From NCBI GenBank assembly GCA_051954935.1, contig JBQCHG010000063.1:4915-68914 (forward strand): 64,000 nt of DNA. The letters are read 5' to 3'. Positions 16,009 through 22,736 of the stretch are shown here, piece after piece. The notes under the pieces were generated by a model, which ran no database searches, had not been told where the DNA came from, and saw only the letters and a program-made list of their open reading frames with translations. Every line of letters starts with the position of its first letter. Position 1 is the stretch's first letter. The DNA comes from 66-474 sp051954935 (GTDB lineage: Bacteria; Pseudomonadota; Gammaproteobacteria; Xanthomonadales; Rhodanobacteraceae). Position numbers and translations under genes: made by a program.

Positions 16009-16983
16009 CTATTGCGCGAAGCGTTCCCGATATTCGTTCGGCGTGGTGCCGTAGCGCGCGCGGAATGCGCGGCGGAACGCATCGGCACTGTTGAAACCCA
16101 CGCCCGCGGCGACGCGTTCGATGGAGGCCTTGCCTTGCGTCAGCCGCAGGCAGGCCTGCTCCAGTCGCAGCTTCTCGACGAAACGCGCGGGCGTCATGCC
16201 GAACGTCTCCGCAAAAACGCGACGGAAGTTACGCGCACTCATCGCGGCCTGCCCAGCCATGCGCTCGATGGTGAGATCGCTGTCCAGATGCGCCAGCAGC
16301 CATTCCACCAGCACGCCCATGCGGTTGTTGCCCTGCGCCTGCGCGGCCAGCGGCGCGGAAAACTGCGCCTGGTTGCCGGGCCGCTTCACGTACATCACCA
16401 GATACCGCGCGGCCGCGAGCGCGACAGCCGCGCCGAGGTCCTCCTCGACCAGCGCAAGGGCGAGATCCATGCCTGCGGTGAGGCCGCCCGACGTGGCGAA
16501 GCAGCCGTCGCGCAGGAACAGCCGGTCCGATTCGACGCGCAGCGCGGGATGGCACCGCGCGAGGTCATCCGCGTAATGCCAATGCGTGGTGACGCGGCGA
16601 CCATCGAGCAGGCCCGCCGCAGCCAGCACGAACACGCCGGTGCAGACCGAAACCATGCGCCGCGTGTGCTTCGCGCGCTCACGCAGCCAGGCGAGCAGAT
16701 GTGCATCGCGGTTGATGCCGTTGCGCGCGCCTACGCCGCCGGGGATCAGCAGCGTGTCCAGCGGCGGCGCATCCTCCAGCGCGTGCGCGGGCAGGATGGA
16801 CAAGCCATTCTCCGCGCGCACGACGTTCATGGTCAGGCCGATGATGCAAAGGCGGTAAGGCTGCGTGCCGCCGGCAAGCGCATTGGCGGCACCGAACACG
16901 TCCAGCGGACCGGCCAGATCGAGCGCCTGCATCTCGTCGTAGGCGAGCAGGCCGATGGTCTTGATGGAAGATTGCGCGTTCAT
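16009..16983 (-). CDS. GlxA-family transcriptional regulator (DJ-1/PfpI plus AraC HTH)
   Basis: Predicted 324-residue regulator. The first half is an amidase-like DJ-1/PfpI domain: TIGLLAYDEMQALDLAGPLD at the start and SVCTGVFVLAAAGLLDG at the nucleophile elbow. The second half is an AraC/XylS DNA-binding domain with two helix-turn-helix motifs (ERMAGQAAMSARNFRRVF and IERVAAGVGFNSADAFRRAF). Proteins of this type activate catabolic genes in response to small metabolites. The ligand is unknown. The adjacent same-strand P460 gene is 99 bases downstream and might be a target. Confidence 0.9.
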   Translation of the reverse strand: MNAQSSIKTIGLLAYDEMQALDLAGPLDVFGAANALAGGTQPYRLCIIGLTMNVVRAENGLSILPAHALEDAPPLDTLLIPGGVGARNGINRDAHLLAWLRERAKHTRRMVSVCTGVFVLAAAGLLDGRRVTTHWHYADDLARCHPALRVESDRLFLRDGCFATSGGLTAGMDLALALVEEDLGAAVALAAARYLVMYVKRPGNQAQFSAPLAAQAQGNNRMGVLVEWLLAHLDSDLTIERMAGQAAMSARNFRRVFAETFGMTPARFVEKLRLEQACLRLTQGKASIERVAAGVGFNSADAFRRAFRARYGTTPNEYRERFAQ

Positions 16984-17006
16984 CGCGCGCGAATGCTAGC
17001 AGTCGC

Positions 17007-17546
17007 TCAGACGGCCAGCGCGTCGCGCACGCGTTGCAGAAGGGCAGGGAAATCCGGCGGCGTGCCGGTATCGACTTCGATCACAGTGCCGATCCCGACC
17101 GGCCGGCCGTGTTGCGCCAGCATTCCCGGTGTGAGCCGCTTCAGCGCGTGCGCGGGATGGCGTGTCTCCGCGCGTCGCTCGAAACGGAGCGCGGCCTCTT
17201 CAGGCGGGCAGCGGCAATACACCTCCACGATGGTGCCGCCGCTTGCAGCGACGCGGTCGCGCTGGCGTGGCTCGCATGGCTTGAAGTTCGCATCCAGCAC
17301 CACGCGCGGACAGTTCGCGGCGAGCGCCAACAGCACCTCCATGGCGGCATCGCTCAGGCGCTTCGAATGCACCGCATCGCCTGCGGAGCCGTCGAGTGCG
17401 TCGAACAACGCCTCCTTGATCGCATCTTTGGAAAGCAGCGCAAACCCCAGCGCCTCGGCCAATGGTTCGGCCAGCGTGCTCTTGCCGGAGCCGGGCGGTC
17501 CGGAGACCAGGATCGTCTGACGGGAAACGAAGGGCTTTTCGCTCAC
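17007..17546 (-). CDS. P-loop kinase-like ATPase (AAA_33/zeta-type fold)
   Basis: Predicted 179-residue protein with Walker A VSGPPGSGKSTLAEPL near the N-terminus, a Lys-Asp motif LLSKDAIKEALFD and VVLDANFKPCEP, typical of small nucleotide or sugar-phosphate kinases and zeta-toxin-like P-loop proteins. The C-terminal part (RFERRAETRHPAHALKRL) provides Arg residues like a lid. GTG is used as start because homology-like sequence begins right there; the longer frame overlaps the upstream gene out of phase. No antitoxin is beside it, so a metabolic kinase is more likely than a toxin. Confidence 0.72.
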   Translation of the reverse strand: MSEKPFVSRQTILVSGPPGSGKSTLAEPLAEALGFALLSKDAIKEALFDALDGSAGDAVHSKRLSDAAMEVLLALAANCPRVVLDANFKPCEPRQRDRVAASGGTIVEVYCRCPPEEAALRFERRAETRHPAHALKRLTPGMLAQHGRPVGIGTVIEVDTGTPPDFPALLQRVRDALAV

Positions 17547-17586
17547 GTGAATCCGACAGCTCCGCGGAGATCGCCGGAGTGTAGCG

Positions 17587-18261
17587 TCACCGGTTCGCCG
17601 GGCCGCGCACCAGCCACCATGCGGATCGCCACATCCACAGCAGCACCAGCGCGATGACGGCCTTTTCGCCGAGCCCGCGCGGGATCGGTTCCACCAAGGC
17701 GTAAATCCAGAAATAAATCGCGGTGACTGCCGCCAGCATGAACGCCGACAGGAAGCGCTTGCGCCAGCGCGGATCGAGTCGCAGCCGCCAGGATTGCACC
17801 AGCATCGCTGTGGTCGCGCAGACGAACGTTCCGAACGCCGCCCACTCGTGGATCTTTCCGTGCAGTGTCGTCGGTGGCTCCTTTGGATCGGTGAAATAGG
17901 CAGCGGTGAAGCACAGCGCGATTGCGGAGACGATGAACAGCGCGAGTGGCGCCACGTTGTGTGCGTGTCCGTCGAGTTCGCGATACCAGCCGATGCCGAG
18001 CGCGGCCAGGCCGGGCGCCGGCGCGAAGAAGCCCGCCTGCACCCATGCGCCGTAAGGACCCTTGGCATAAAAGCTCAGCTGCACGGCCAGCCAGTTCAAG
18101 TCCGTGCGCAGGAACTGTGCCGCCAGGGAGATGATGGTGAGGATGGCGACGCCGGCAAGCGTGACGATGCCGCAGGCGCGTGCAACGGGGTCGGTCGTGC
18201 CACGGAGGCCGCCGTGTGGCGGGCTACGCGGACCATGATGCGGGATATCGGATCGCGCCAT
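17587..18261 (-). CDS. DUF998-type membrane protein
   Basis: Predicted 224-residue integral membrane protein with about six hydrophobic helices (VTLAGVAILTIISLAAQFL first, ALVLLWMWRSAWWLV last) and a short basic N-tail. The pattern LRTDLNWLAVQLSFYAKGPYG and IPRGLGEKAVIALVLLWMWR fits the DUF998 family, function unknown. A clear paralogue lies at 22,071-22,736 on the same strand, sharing the LSFY.GPYG and PIPRGLGEK signatures. The start is the second in-frame Met (MARSDIPHHG); an upstream alternative at 18327 adds an unlikely basic extension. Confidence 0.75.
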   Translation of the reverse strand: MARSDIPHHGPRSPPHGGLRGTTDPVARACGIVTLAGVAILTIISLAAQFLRTDLNWLAVQLSFYAKGPYGAWVQAGFFAPAPGLAALGIGWYRELDGHAHNVAPLALFIVSAIALCFTAAYFTDPKEPPTTLHGKIHEWAAFGTFVCATTAMLVQSWRLRLDPRWRKRFLSAFMLAAVTAIYFWIYALVEPIPRGLGEKAVIALVLLWMWRSAWWLVRGPANR

Positions 18262-18384
18262 GCATTTCAGACGGCGCGACCGGACCGCCGCATCCACAGT
18301 AATGGGCCGCCCCCCGTATGCAATCACGTCGCGCGTGAATGTCGCGCGTGAATCCGGGCCTCCGATTCCATTTCTTCCGAAGTA

Positions 18385-19242
18385 TCAGCTCGTCGCGACG
18401 AGCATTTCCTCGGAATTGGCGGGCGGGCGAAGGCCGTCCGTCCGGTTCGCGAAGTAGCGTTCGGCCAGCATCGCCGCCGACACGTGCCGCGCTTCCCTGA
18501 AGCCCGCCTCGCGGGCCAGGGCCAGCATTTCGTTCGGCGTGAAGAAGCTGAGGAACGGCGTGCCACTTGCGCGTGCGCCTTCGGCCGCGCGCTCGACCGC
18601 AAAGCGGATGTCGGGTTCCAGCATTTCGATGGGCAGCATGAACGACATCGCGAGCGTGGAGCCCGGCGCGAGCGTCGCTACGCGGCGCAGCGTCGCCATG
18701 ATCGCGTCACGGGTCAGATACATGCTGACGCCGGCGGAGGCCACGATCGCAGGTCGCGCGGACTCGAATCCCGCGCCCGCCAGCCGCTGCCACCAGTCGT
18801 CGCCCGCCTCGAAGTCGACGGGGACGAATCGCAGGAACGGCGGGATGCCGAGGCCCAGATCCAGGAGGCGCCGGCGTTTCCACTCCTGCGGGCCGGGCTG
18901 GTCGATCTCGAACACGCGCATGCGGGAAGCGAGCTCGGGCCGGCGCTGCGCGAACGTGTCCAGGCCCGCGCCGAGGATGACGTATTGCCCGACGCCATGC
19001 GCGGCCTGTTCCGTCACGAGGTCTTCGATGAAGCGGGCGCGCGCCAGGATGGACGCGCGGAACGGCCGCGTGAACGGACTCATGTCCGGACGGTCACGCC
19101 ATCCGTCATCAGGCGCGGCCAGCTTCAGGCCGACTTCGTCCTCGAACACATGCGGCAGCGGGTCGGCCTGCACGTGCAGCGCCCGCCACAAGGCAGTGCG
19201 CACCGCGGTGTTGTCGGGGGCGATCAATTGCCTGGTGGGCAT
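18385..19242 (-). CDS. Class I SAM-dependent methyltransferase, leucine carboxyl methyltransferase type
   Basis: Predicted 285-residue enzyme of the TIGR00027/Ppm1-like group. SAM-binding features are QYVILGAGLDTFAQRRPEL (motif I), RVFEIDQPGPQEWKR (acidic residue of motif II) and RFVPVDFEAGDDW. IVASAGVSMYLTRDAIMATL follows in the catalytic half. Members methylate carboxyl groups of small molecules, often in natural-product pathways; the substrate is unknown. The chosen start (MPTRQLIAP) has GAGGGA nearby and avoids overlap with the upstream VOC gene. The two same-strand genes are separated by 13 bases and are probably cotranscribed. Confidence 0.82.
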   Translation of the reverse strand: MPTRQLIAPDNTAVRTALWRALHVQADPLPHVFEDEVGLKLAAPDDGWRDRPDMSPFTRPFRASILARARFIEDLVTEQAAHGVGQYVILGAGLDTFAQRRPELASRMRVFEIDQPGPQEWKRRRLLDLGLGIPPFLRFVPVDFEAGDDWWQRLAGAGFESARPAIVASAGVSMYLTRDAIMATLRRVATLAPGSTLAMSFMLPIEMLEPDIRFAVERAAEGARASGTPFLSFFTPNEMLALAREAGFREARHVSAAMLAERYFANRTDGLRPPANSEEMLVATS

Positions 19243-19255
19243 GCGTGTTCCCTCG

Positions 19256-19639
19256 TCATGAATTCGCACTGATCATGACGTAATACCCGTCGGGATCGCG
19301 CAAAGCAAATTCCTTGGTGCCGGTGTTGGGGCTCAGGTGCGGCTCTTCTTTGAGGTCTGCGACGAGCGTGCGTGCGCGTTGCAGCGCGCCGTCGAAATCA
19401 TCCACGCGGAAGAACAGCAGCAGGCCGTTGCCGGGCGTCGCGGTGCCGGGGCTGGCGAGGGAAGGGTGCTCGTGCTCGCCCCACGCGTGCAGGCACAGCA
19501 GCACCGCGCCATCCGCATCGAGGATCTGCCCGAAGTAGTCGTGCGCCGGCGTCGTGACCGGCTGCCCGAGCAGCCGCTGGTACCAGGCGAAGCTGCGCGC
19601 CACGTCGCGAACACCGATGATGGTCCAGAGGCGGGTCAT
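19256..19639 (-). CDS. VOC family (glyoxalase/bleomycin resistance fold) protein
   Basis: Predicted 127-residue single-domain vicinal oxygen chelate protein with two beta-alpha-beta-beta-beta modules: WTIIGVRDVARSFAWYQRLLG and LLLFFRVDDFDGALQRARTL, ending with ALRDPDGYYVMIS, typical of the second module. Such proteins are metal-dependent isomerases, dioxygenases or ligand-binding resistance proteins; metal ligands are not fully identifiable. It immediately precedes the methyltransferase gene on the same strand. Confidence 0.85.
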   Translation of the reverse strand: MTRLWTIIGVRDVARSFAWYQRLLGQPVTTPAHDYFGQILDADGAVLLCLHAWGEHEHPSLASPGTATPGNGLLLFFRVDDFDGALQRARTLVADLKEEPHLSPNTGTKEFALRDPDGYYVMISANS

Positions 19640-19747
19640 AAGCGGTGCGGGTTGGGGTGAGCGCGGTTGGCGAATCCCAACATTGTACGCAGCGCGGGAA
19701 AGCTGTTGGGGTTCGCAGAAAGCGCCACCCCACTTACGCGGGGCATT

Positions 19748-19819
19748 TAGGGCGGAACCGGCGAAGCCGTTTTCGCCGCATGTTCATTCGGCGGAAGCCG
19801 CTGCGCGGATTCCGCCCTA
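19748..19819. repeat. REP-like inverted repeat (TAGGGCGGAA)
   Basis: TAGGGCGGAA at 19748-19757 faces TTCCGCCCTA at 19810-19819, with internal GGCGAAGCCGTTTTCGCC hairpin sequence. A TACGCGGGG word occurs outside both arms. This is the form of repetitive extragenic palindromes in related genomes. Confidence 0.65.
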
Positions 19820-19864
19820 CGCGGGGTCAATCCTGTGTGCGAACACAGCCAGATACCGTTGGAA

Positions 19865-20104
19865 TTACCGCCGCCCTGGAAACATTGCTTGTACGTGAGC
19901 AATGGACTGATCGAACGTCAATGGATGGTACTCATATCTAGCCAAAGATCCAGGTCCAAGAAGACGTTGGAAGCGACTATCGATCTCACCAGATTTGTCT
20001 GGATTAAAGACTGCGATTTTACGAAGAGGCGACTTACCAACGCTTCCAAGCGCGTACAAATGTCGGAAGAATGAATCGGTGTCTGGCAATGAGTAGCCCG
20101 CACT
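19865..20104 (-). pseudogene. C-terminal remnant of a SIR2-like domain protein
   Basis: A reverse-strand frame without a start codon of its own encodes SAGYSLPDTDSFFRHLYALG, RKIAVFNPDKSGEIDSRF and a closing segment to a proper stop. GYSLP.TD.FFR and V.NPD are hallmarks of the C-terminal part of SIR2-like NAD-binding domains, common in stand-alone bacterial SIR2 proteins, including anti-phage ones. Upstream sequence in this frame is closed by a stop, so only about 78 codons survive. It lies next to a REP-like palindrome, suggesting deletion of the rest. Identification is by motif only. Confidence 0.55.
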
Positions 20105-20112
20105 CTACAAAG

Positions 20113-21138
20113 CTAGGCTTCGCAAGGAATCGCCTGCTTCGAAAACGTGGCGAGGTCTATATTCGTCCCGCACACGATCACGCCGACGCGCTGGCCTTGC
20201 AGTTTTTCGCGCAGCGGGCCGCAGAGCGCGGCGGTAGCGGAGGCGCCGGCCGGTTCCACGGCGAGTTTCATGTCGGCGAACAGCAGGCCCATCGCGCGCT
20301 GCATCGCCTCGTCATTGATCAGCACCAGTTCGTCCACGAAGCAGCGGGCGAGGCCGAAGCTGTAGGGCAGGGCGTAGGGCGCGCCGAGGCTGTCGGCGAT
20401 GGTGTTGACCCTCTCGATGGATTGCGGCGAGCCCGCTTCGAAGCTGCGGCGCATGCTGTCGGCGCCTTCCGGTTCCACGCCGTACACCTTGCACATGGGT
20501 TGCATCTGCTTCATCGCGCAACTGATGCCGGCGATCAGGCCGCCGCCGCCGATCGGCACGATCACCGCGTCGAGGTCGGGCACCTGCCGGCACAGTTCGT
20601 AGCCGACCGTGGCGGTGCCGAGCGCGGTGAGTTCGCCTTCGAAGGGATGGATGAAGGTGCGGCCTTCTTCCGCTTCGATGCGCTTGACCGTGTCGAAGGC
20701 GTGGTGCACGTCGTCCACCAGCACGACTTCGGCGCCGTAGGCGCGGCACAGTGCCATGCGCGCGGGGTTGGCGGTTTTCGGCATCACCACTTTCGCGGTC
20801 GTGCCGACGCTGCGCGCGGCGAAGGCGACCGCGATGGCGTGGTTGCCGGCACTGACCGCGGTGACGCCGCGCTGCTTCTGCTCGGCGGAGAGCGCCATGG
20901 CATTGAGCAGCGCGCCGCGCGCCTTGAAGGTGCCGGTGTACTGGAACAGCTCCAGCTTCAGGAAGACCTGGGTATCCGCGCCGGCGGCACGTGCGATCGC
21001 ATCGCCGCGCCAGTTCCACACCGGTGTTTCGCGCACGCGCTCGCTTAAGCGCTCGCGCGCGGCGCGGATGTCGTCGAGGGAAGGGAAGTCCGCCACCGCG
21101 CCAATGTAATGCGCAGGTGGCGGATGCGGAAGGCTCAA
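20113..21138 (-). CDS. Threonine/serine dehydratase-like PLP enzyme
   Basis: Predicted 341-residue fold-type II PLP enzyme. The PLP lysine motif is YTGTFKARGALLNA. SAGNHAIAVAFAAR binds the substrate carboxylate, and PIGGGGLIAG is the phosphate-binding glycine loop. It lacks the C-terminal regulatory ACT-like domain of biosynthetic IlvA, so it resembles catabolic threonine dehydratases or serine racemase-type enzymes. The likely reaction is deamination of threonine or serine to 2-oxo acids. The first-Met start is accepted, but the initial segment MSLPHPPPAHYIGAV is atypical and a downstream start is possible. Confidence 0.85.
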   Translation of the reverse strand: MSLPHPPPAHYIGAVADFPSLDDIRAARERLSERVRETPVWNWRGDAIARAAGADTQVFLKLELFQYTGTFKARGALLNAMALSAEQKQRGVTAVSAGNHAIAVAFAARSVGTTAKVVMPKTANPARMALCRAYGAEVVLVDDVHHAFDTVKRIEAEEGRTFIHPFEGELTALGTATVGYELCRQVPDLDAVIVPIGGGGLIAGISCAMKQMQPMCKVYGVEPEGADSMRRSFEAGSPQSIERVNTIADSLGAPYALPYSFGLARCFVDELVLINDEAMQRAMGLLFADMKLAVEPAGASATAALCGPLREKLQGQRVGVIVCGTNIDLATFSKQAIPCEA

Positions 21139-21154
21139 AGCATCCAGGAACAGC

Positions 21155-21261
21155 CCCTCTCCCTCCGGGGGAGGGGTAGGGGTGAGGGTTCGGAATCGAT
21201 GAAGTGGGACGGCATTGCCGAACCCTCACCCGCCCTTCGGGCCTCTCCCGGAGGGAGAGGG
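21155..21261. repeat. Nested inverted repeat between two genes
   Basis: Outer arms CCCTCTCCCTCC (21155-21166) and GGAGGGAGAGGG (21250-21261), and inner arms GGTGAGGGTTCGG (21181-21193) and CCGAACCCTCACC (21218-21230), all perfect. Mobile-palindrome type; it may also form a terminator-like hairpin for either flanking transcript. Confidence 0.8.
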
Positions 21262-21268
21262 AAAATGG

Positions 21269-21697
21269 CTAGTGCGGCGTGGACACCCGGTTGGCGACTT
21301 CTTCCTTCAGCGAGCGCGCGTCGGTGGCTTGCAGGTCCGCCTGCGCGACGATGCCGCGCAGATTGCCGCTGCCGTCCACGACCGGCATGCGGCGGATGCG
21401 GTGCGAGGCCATCATGCGCGCGCATTCCTCGACCGATGCGTTCTCGCCGCAGGATATCGCCGGCGAGGTCATGCAATCCTCTGCGGTGATCCGCGACGGG
21501 TTCTCGCCTTCGGCGACCGCGCGCACCACGATGTCGCGATCGGTGACCACGCCGACCAGCTTCCGGCTCTGGCCGTCGGTCTCCACGACCGGCACTTCGC
21601 CGATGTCCTCGTCGCGCATCAGTTGCGCGATCTGCGACAACGATGCGTTGCGCGGACAGGCCTTGGGGTTGGGGGTCATGATGTCCTGGATGTCCAT
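21269..21697 (-). CDS. Two-CBS-domain protein
   Basis: Predicted 142-residue cytoplasmic protein made of a tandem CBS (Bateman) module: MDIQDIMTPNPKACPRNASL to VVTDRDIVVRAVAEG, then DCMTSPAISCGENASVEEC to RIRRMPVVDGSG and IVAQADLQ. CBS pairs bind adenosine nucleotides and sense energy status; the partner is unknown. AGGAG is positioned before the ATG, fixing the start inside a much longer open frame. Confidence 0.88.
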   Translation of the reverse strand: MDIQDIMTPNPKACPRNASLSQIAQLMRDEDIGEVPVVETDGQSRKLVGVVTDRDIVVRAVAEGENPSRITAEDCMTSPAISCGENASVEECARMMASHRIRRMPVVDGSGNLRGIVAQADLQATDARSLKEEVANRVSTPH

Positions 21698-21849
21698 GGG
21701 GTGCTCCTGCGATGTTGCTGGCCTGGATGCGCCGCTCCCCTTCGGGCGCGCGGCCATGGAAACACGCCACGCGTGCGCGCGGGATGAAGTGTGCGTTAGG
21801 TAAGTGGCTTGCAGGCAGGACCGAATGGCGCCCGCTTCCGCCGTCCGGA

Positions 21850-22053
21850 TCAGAAGCGCAGGAAATACGGCACCGCCATCAACGCGACGCCGATCAGGAG
21901 CAGCAGCAGGGTGCCGGCGATGAAGTACGGATAAACCATCAGGGCCAGCCCGCACACAAGCGGCACGACCATCCGCTGGCGCTTGCCGTAGATGAAGAAG
22001 CCGACTCCGATCGAGCCGAACAGCAATCCCCAGAGCAGCGAGGCAGTGCTCAT
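21850..22053 (-). CDS. Small three-helix membrane protein
   Basis: Predicted 67-residue hydrophobic protein: LLWGLLFGSIGVGFFIYG, a short KRQR loop, MVVPLVCGLALMVYPYFIAG and LLLLIGVALMAVPYFL. This is a widespread small membrane-protein type in proteobacteria, sometimes annotated as an amino-acid transport protein without experimental basis. Function unknown. It follows the DUF998 gene by 17 bases on the same strand and may be cotranscribed with ppsA and that gene. Confidence 0.7.
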   Translation of the reverse strand: MSTASLLWGLLFGSIGVGFFIYGKRQRMVVPLVCGLALMVYPYFIAGTLLLLLIGVALMAVPYFLRF

Positions 22054-22070
22054 GGCCGCGAGTATATCGG

Positions 22071-22736
22071 CTACGCGCGGTTGCGCCGGGGCGCGAGCCC
22101 CTCCGGGTATGAAGATCCAGGTGATCCACGCACCAGCCACCACGCGGCGCGCCACAGCCACAGCAGGATCAGGGCGATCACGATCTTCTCGCCGAGTCCG
22201 CGCGGGATCGGCTTGAACAGCGCGCTGGTCCACAGCGCGACGAAGGCGATGCACGCGAGCGGGAAAGCGGAGCGGAAGCGCGCGCGCCATCGCGCGTCCC
22301 CGCGCAAGCGCCAGGATTGCAGCAGCATCGCGACCGTGACGCACAGGAAGGTCGTGGCCGCCGCGACCACATGCAGGAGTCCATGCAGGGTATGCGACCC
22401 GCCCGGCACGTCGGTGGTCTTGACCGCGGTCACGCCCAGCGCCACTCCAGACACGACAAACAGCAGCAAGGGCGCGCTGCTGCGGGCCTGGCGTTCGAGC
22501 GCGACATACCAGCCGGCACCGAGCGCGGCGAGCCCGGGTACGAGCGCGAAGTAGCTGGCCTGCACCATGCCGCCGTAGGGGCCGATCACGTAGAAGCTGA
22601 GCGGCATCCCGATCCAGTTGTAATCGCTGCGCAGGAATTGCACGGCCGTGCAGACCACCGCGAACGTGGCGACACCGAGCAGGGCGATCGCGCCCAGCAC
22701 GCGCGCGGTCCGGGCCCGGGCGCGTGCATCGTTCAT
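22071..22736 (-). CDS. DUF998-type membrane protein, coupled to ppsA
   Basis: Predicted 221-residue integral membrane protein, paralogue of the one at 17,587-18,261. Shared signatures are FLRSDYNWIGMPLSFYVIGP and PIPRGLGEKIVIALILLWLW. About six membrane helices. Its ATG overlaps the TGA of ppsA (ATGA), so it is translationally coupled to PEP synthase, which is surprising for a protein of unknown role. Function unknown. Confidence 0.78.
   Translation of the reverse strand: MNDARARARTARVLGAIALLGVATFAVVCTAVQFLRSDYNWIGMPLSFYVIGPYGGMVQASYFALVPGLAALGAGWYVALERQARSSAPLLLFVVSGVALGVTAVKTTDVPGGSHTLHGLLHVVAAATTFLCVTVAMLLQSWRLRGDARWRARFRSAFPLACIAFVALWTSALFKPIPRGLGEKIVIALILLWLWRAAWWLVRGSPGSSYPEGLAPRRNRA

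Noticed and set aside
17007..17546. Reading the P-loop kinase as a zeta toxin
   Set aside because: No antitoxin gene is adjacent and the neighbourhood is metabolic. The Walker and lid motifs equally fit small-molecule kinases.
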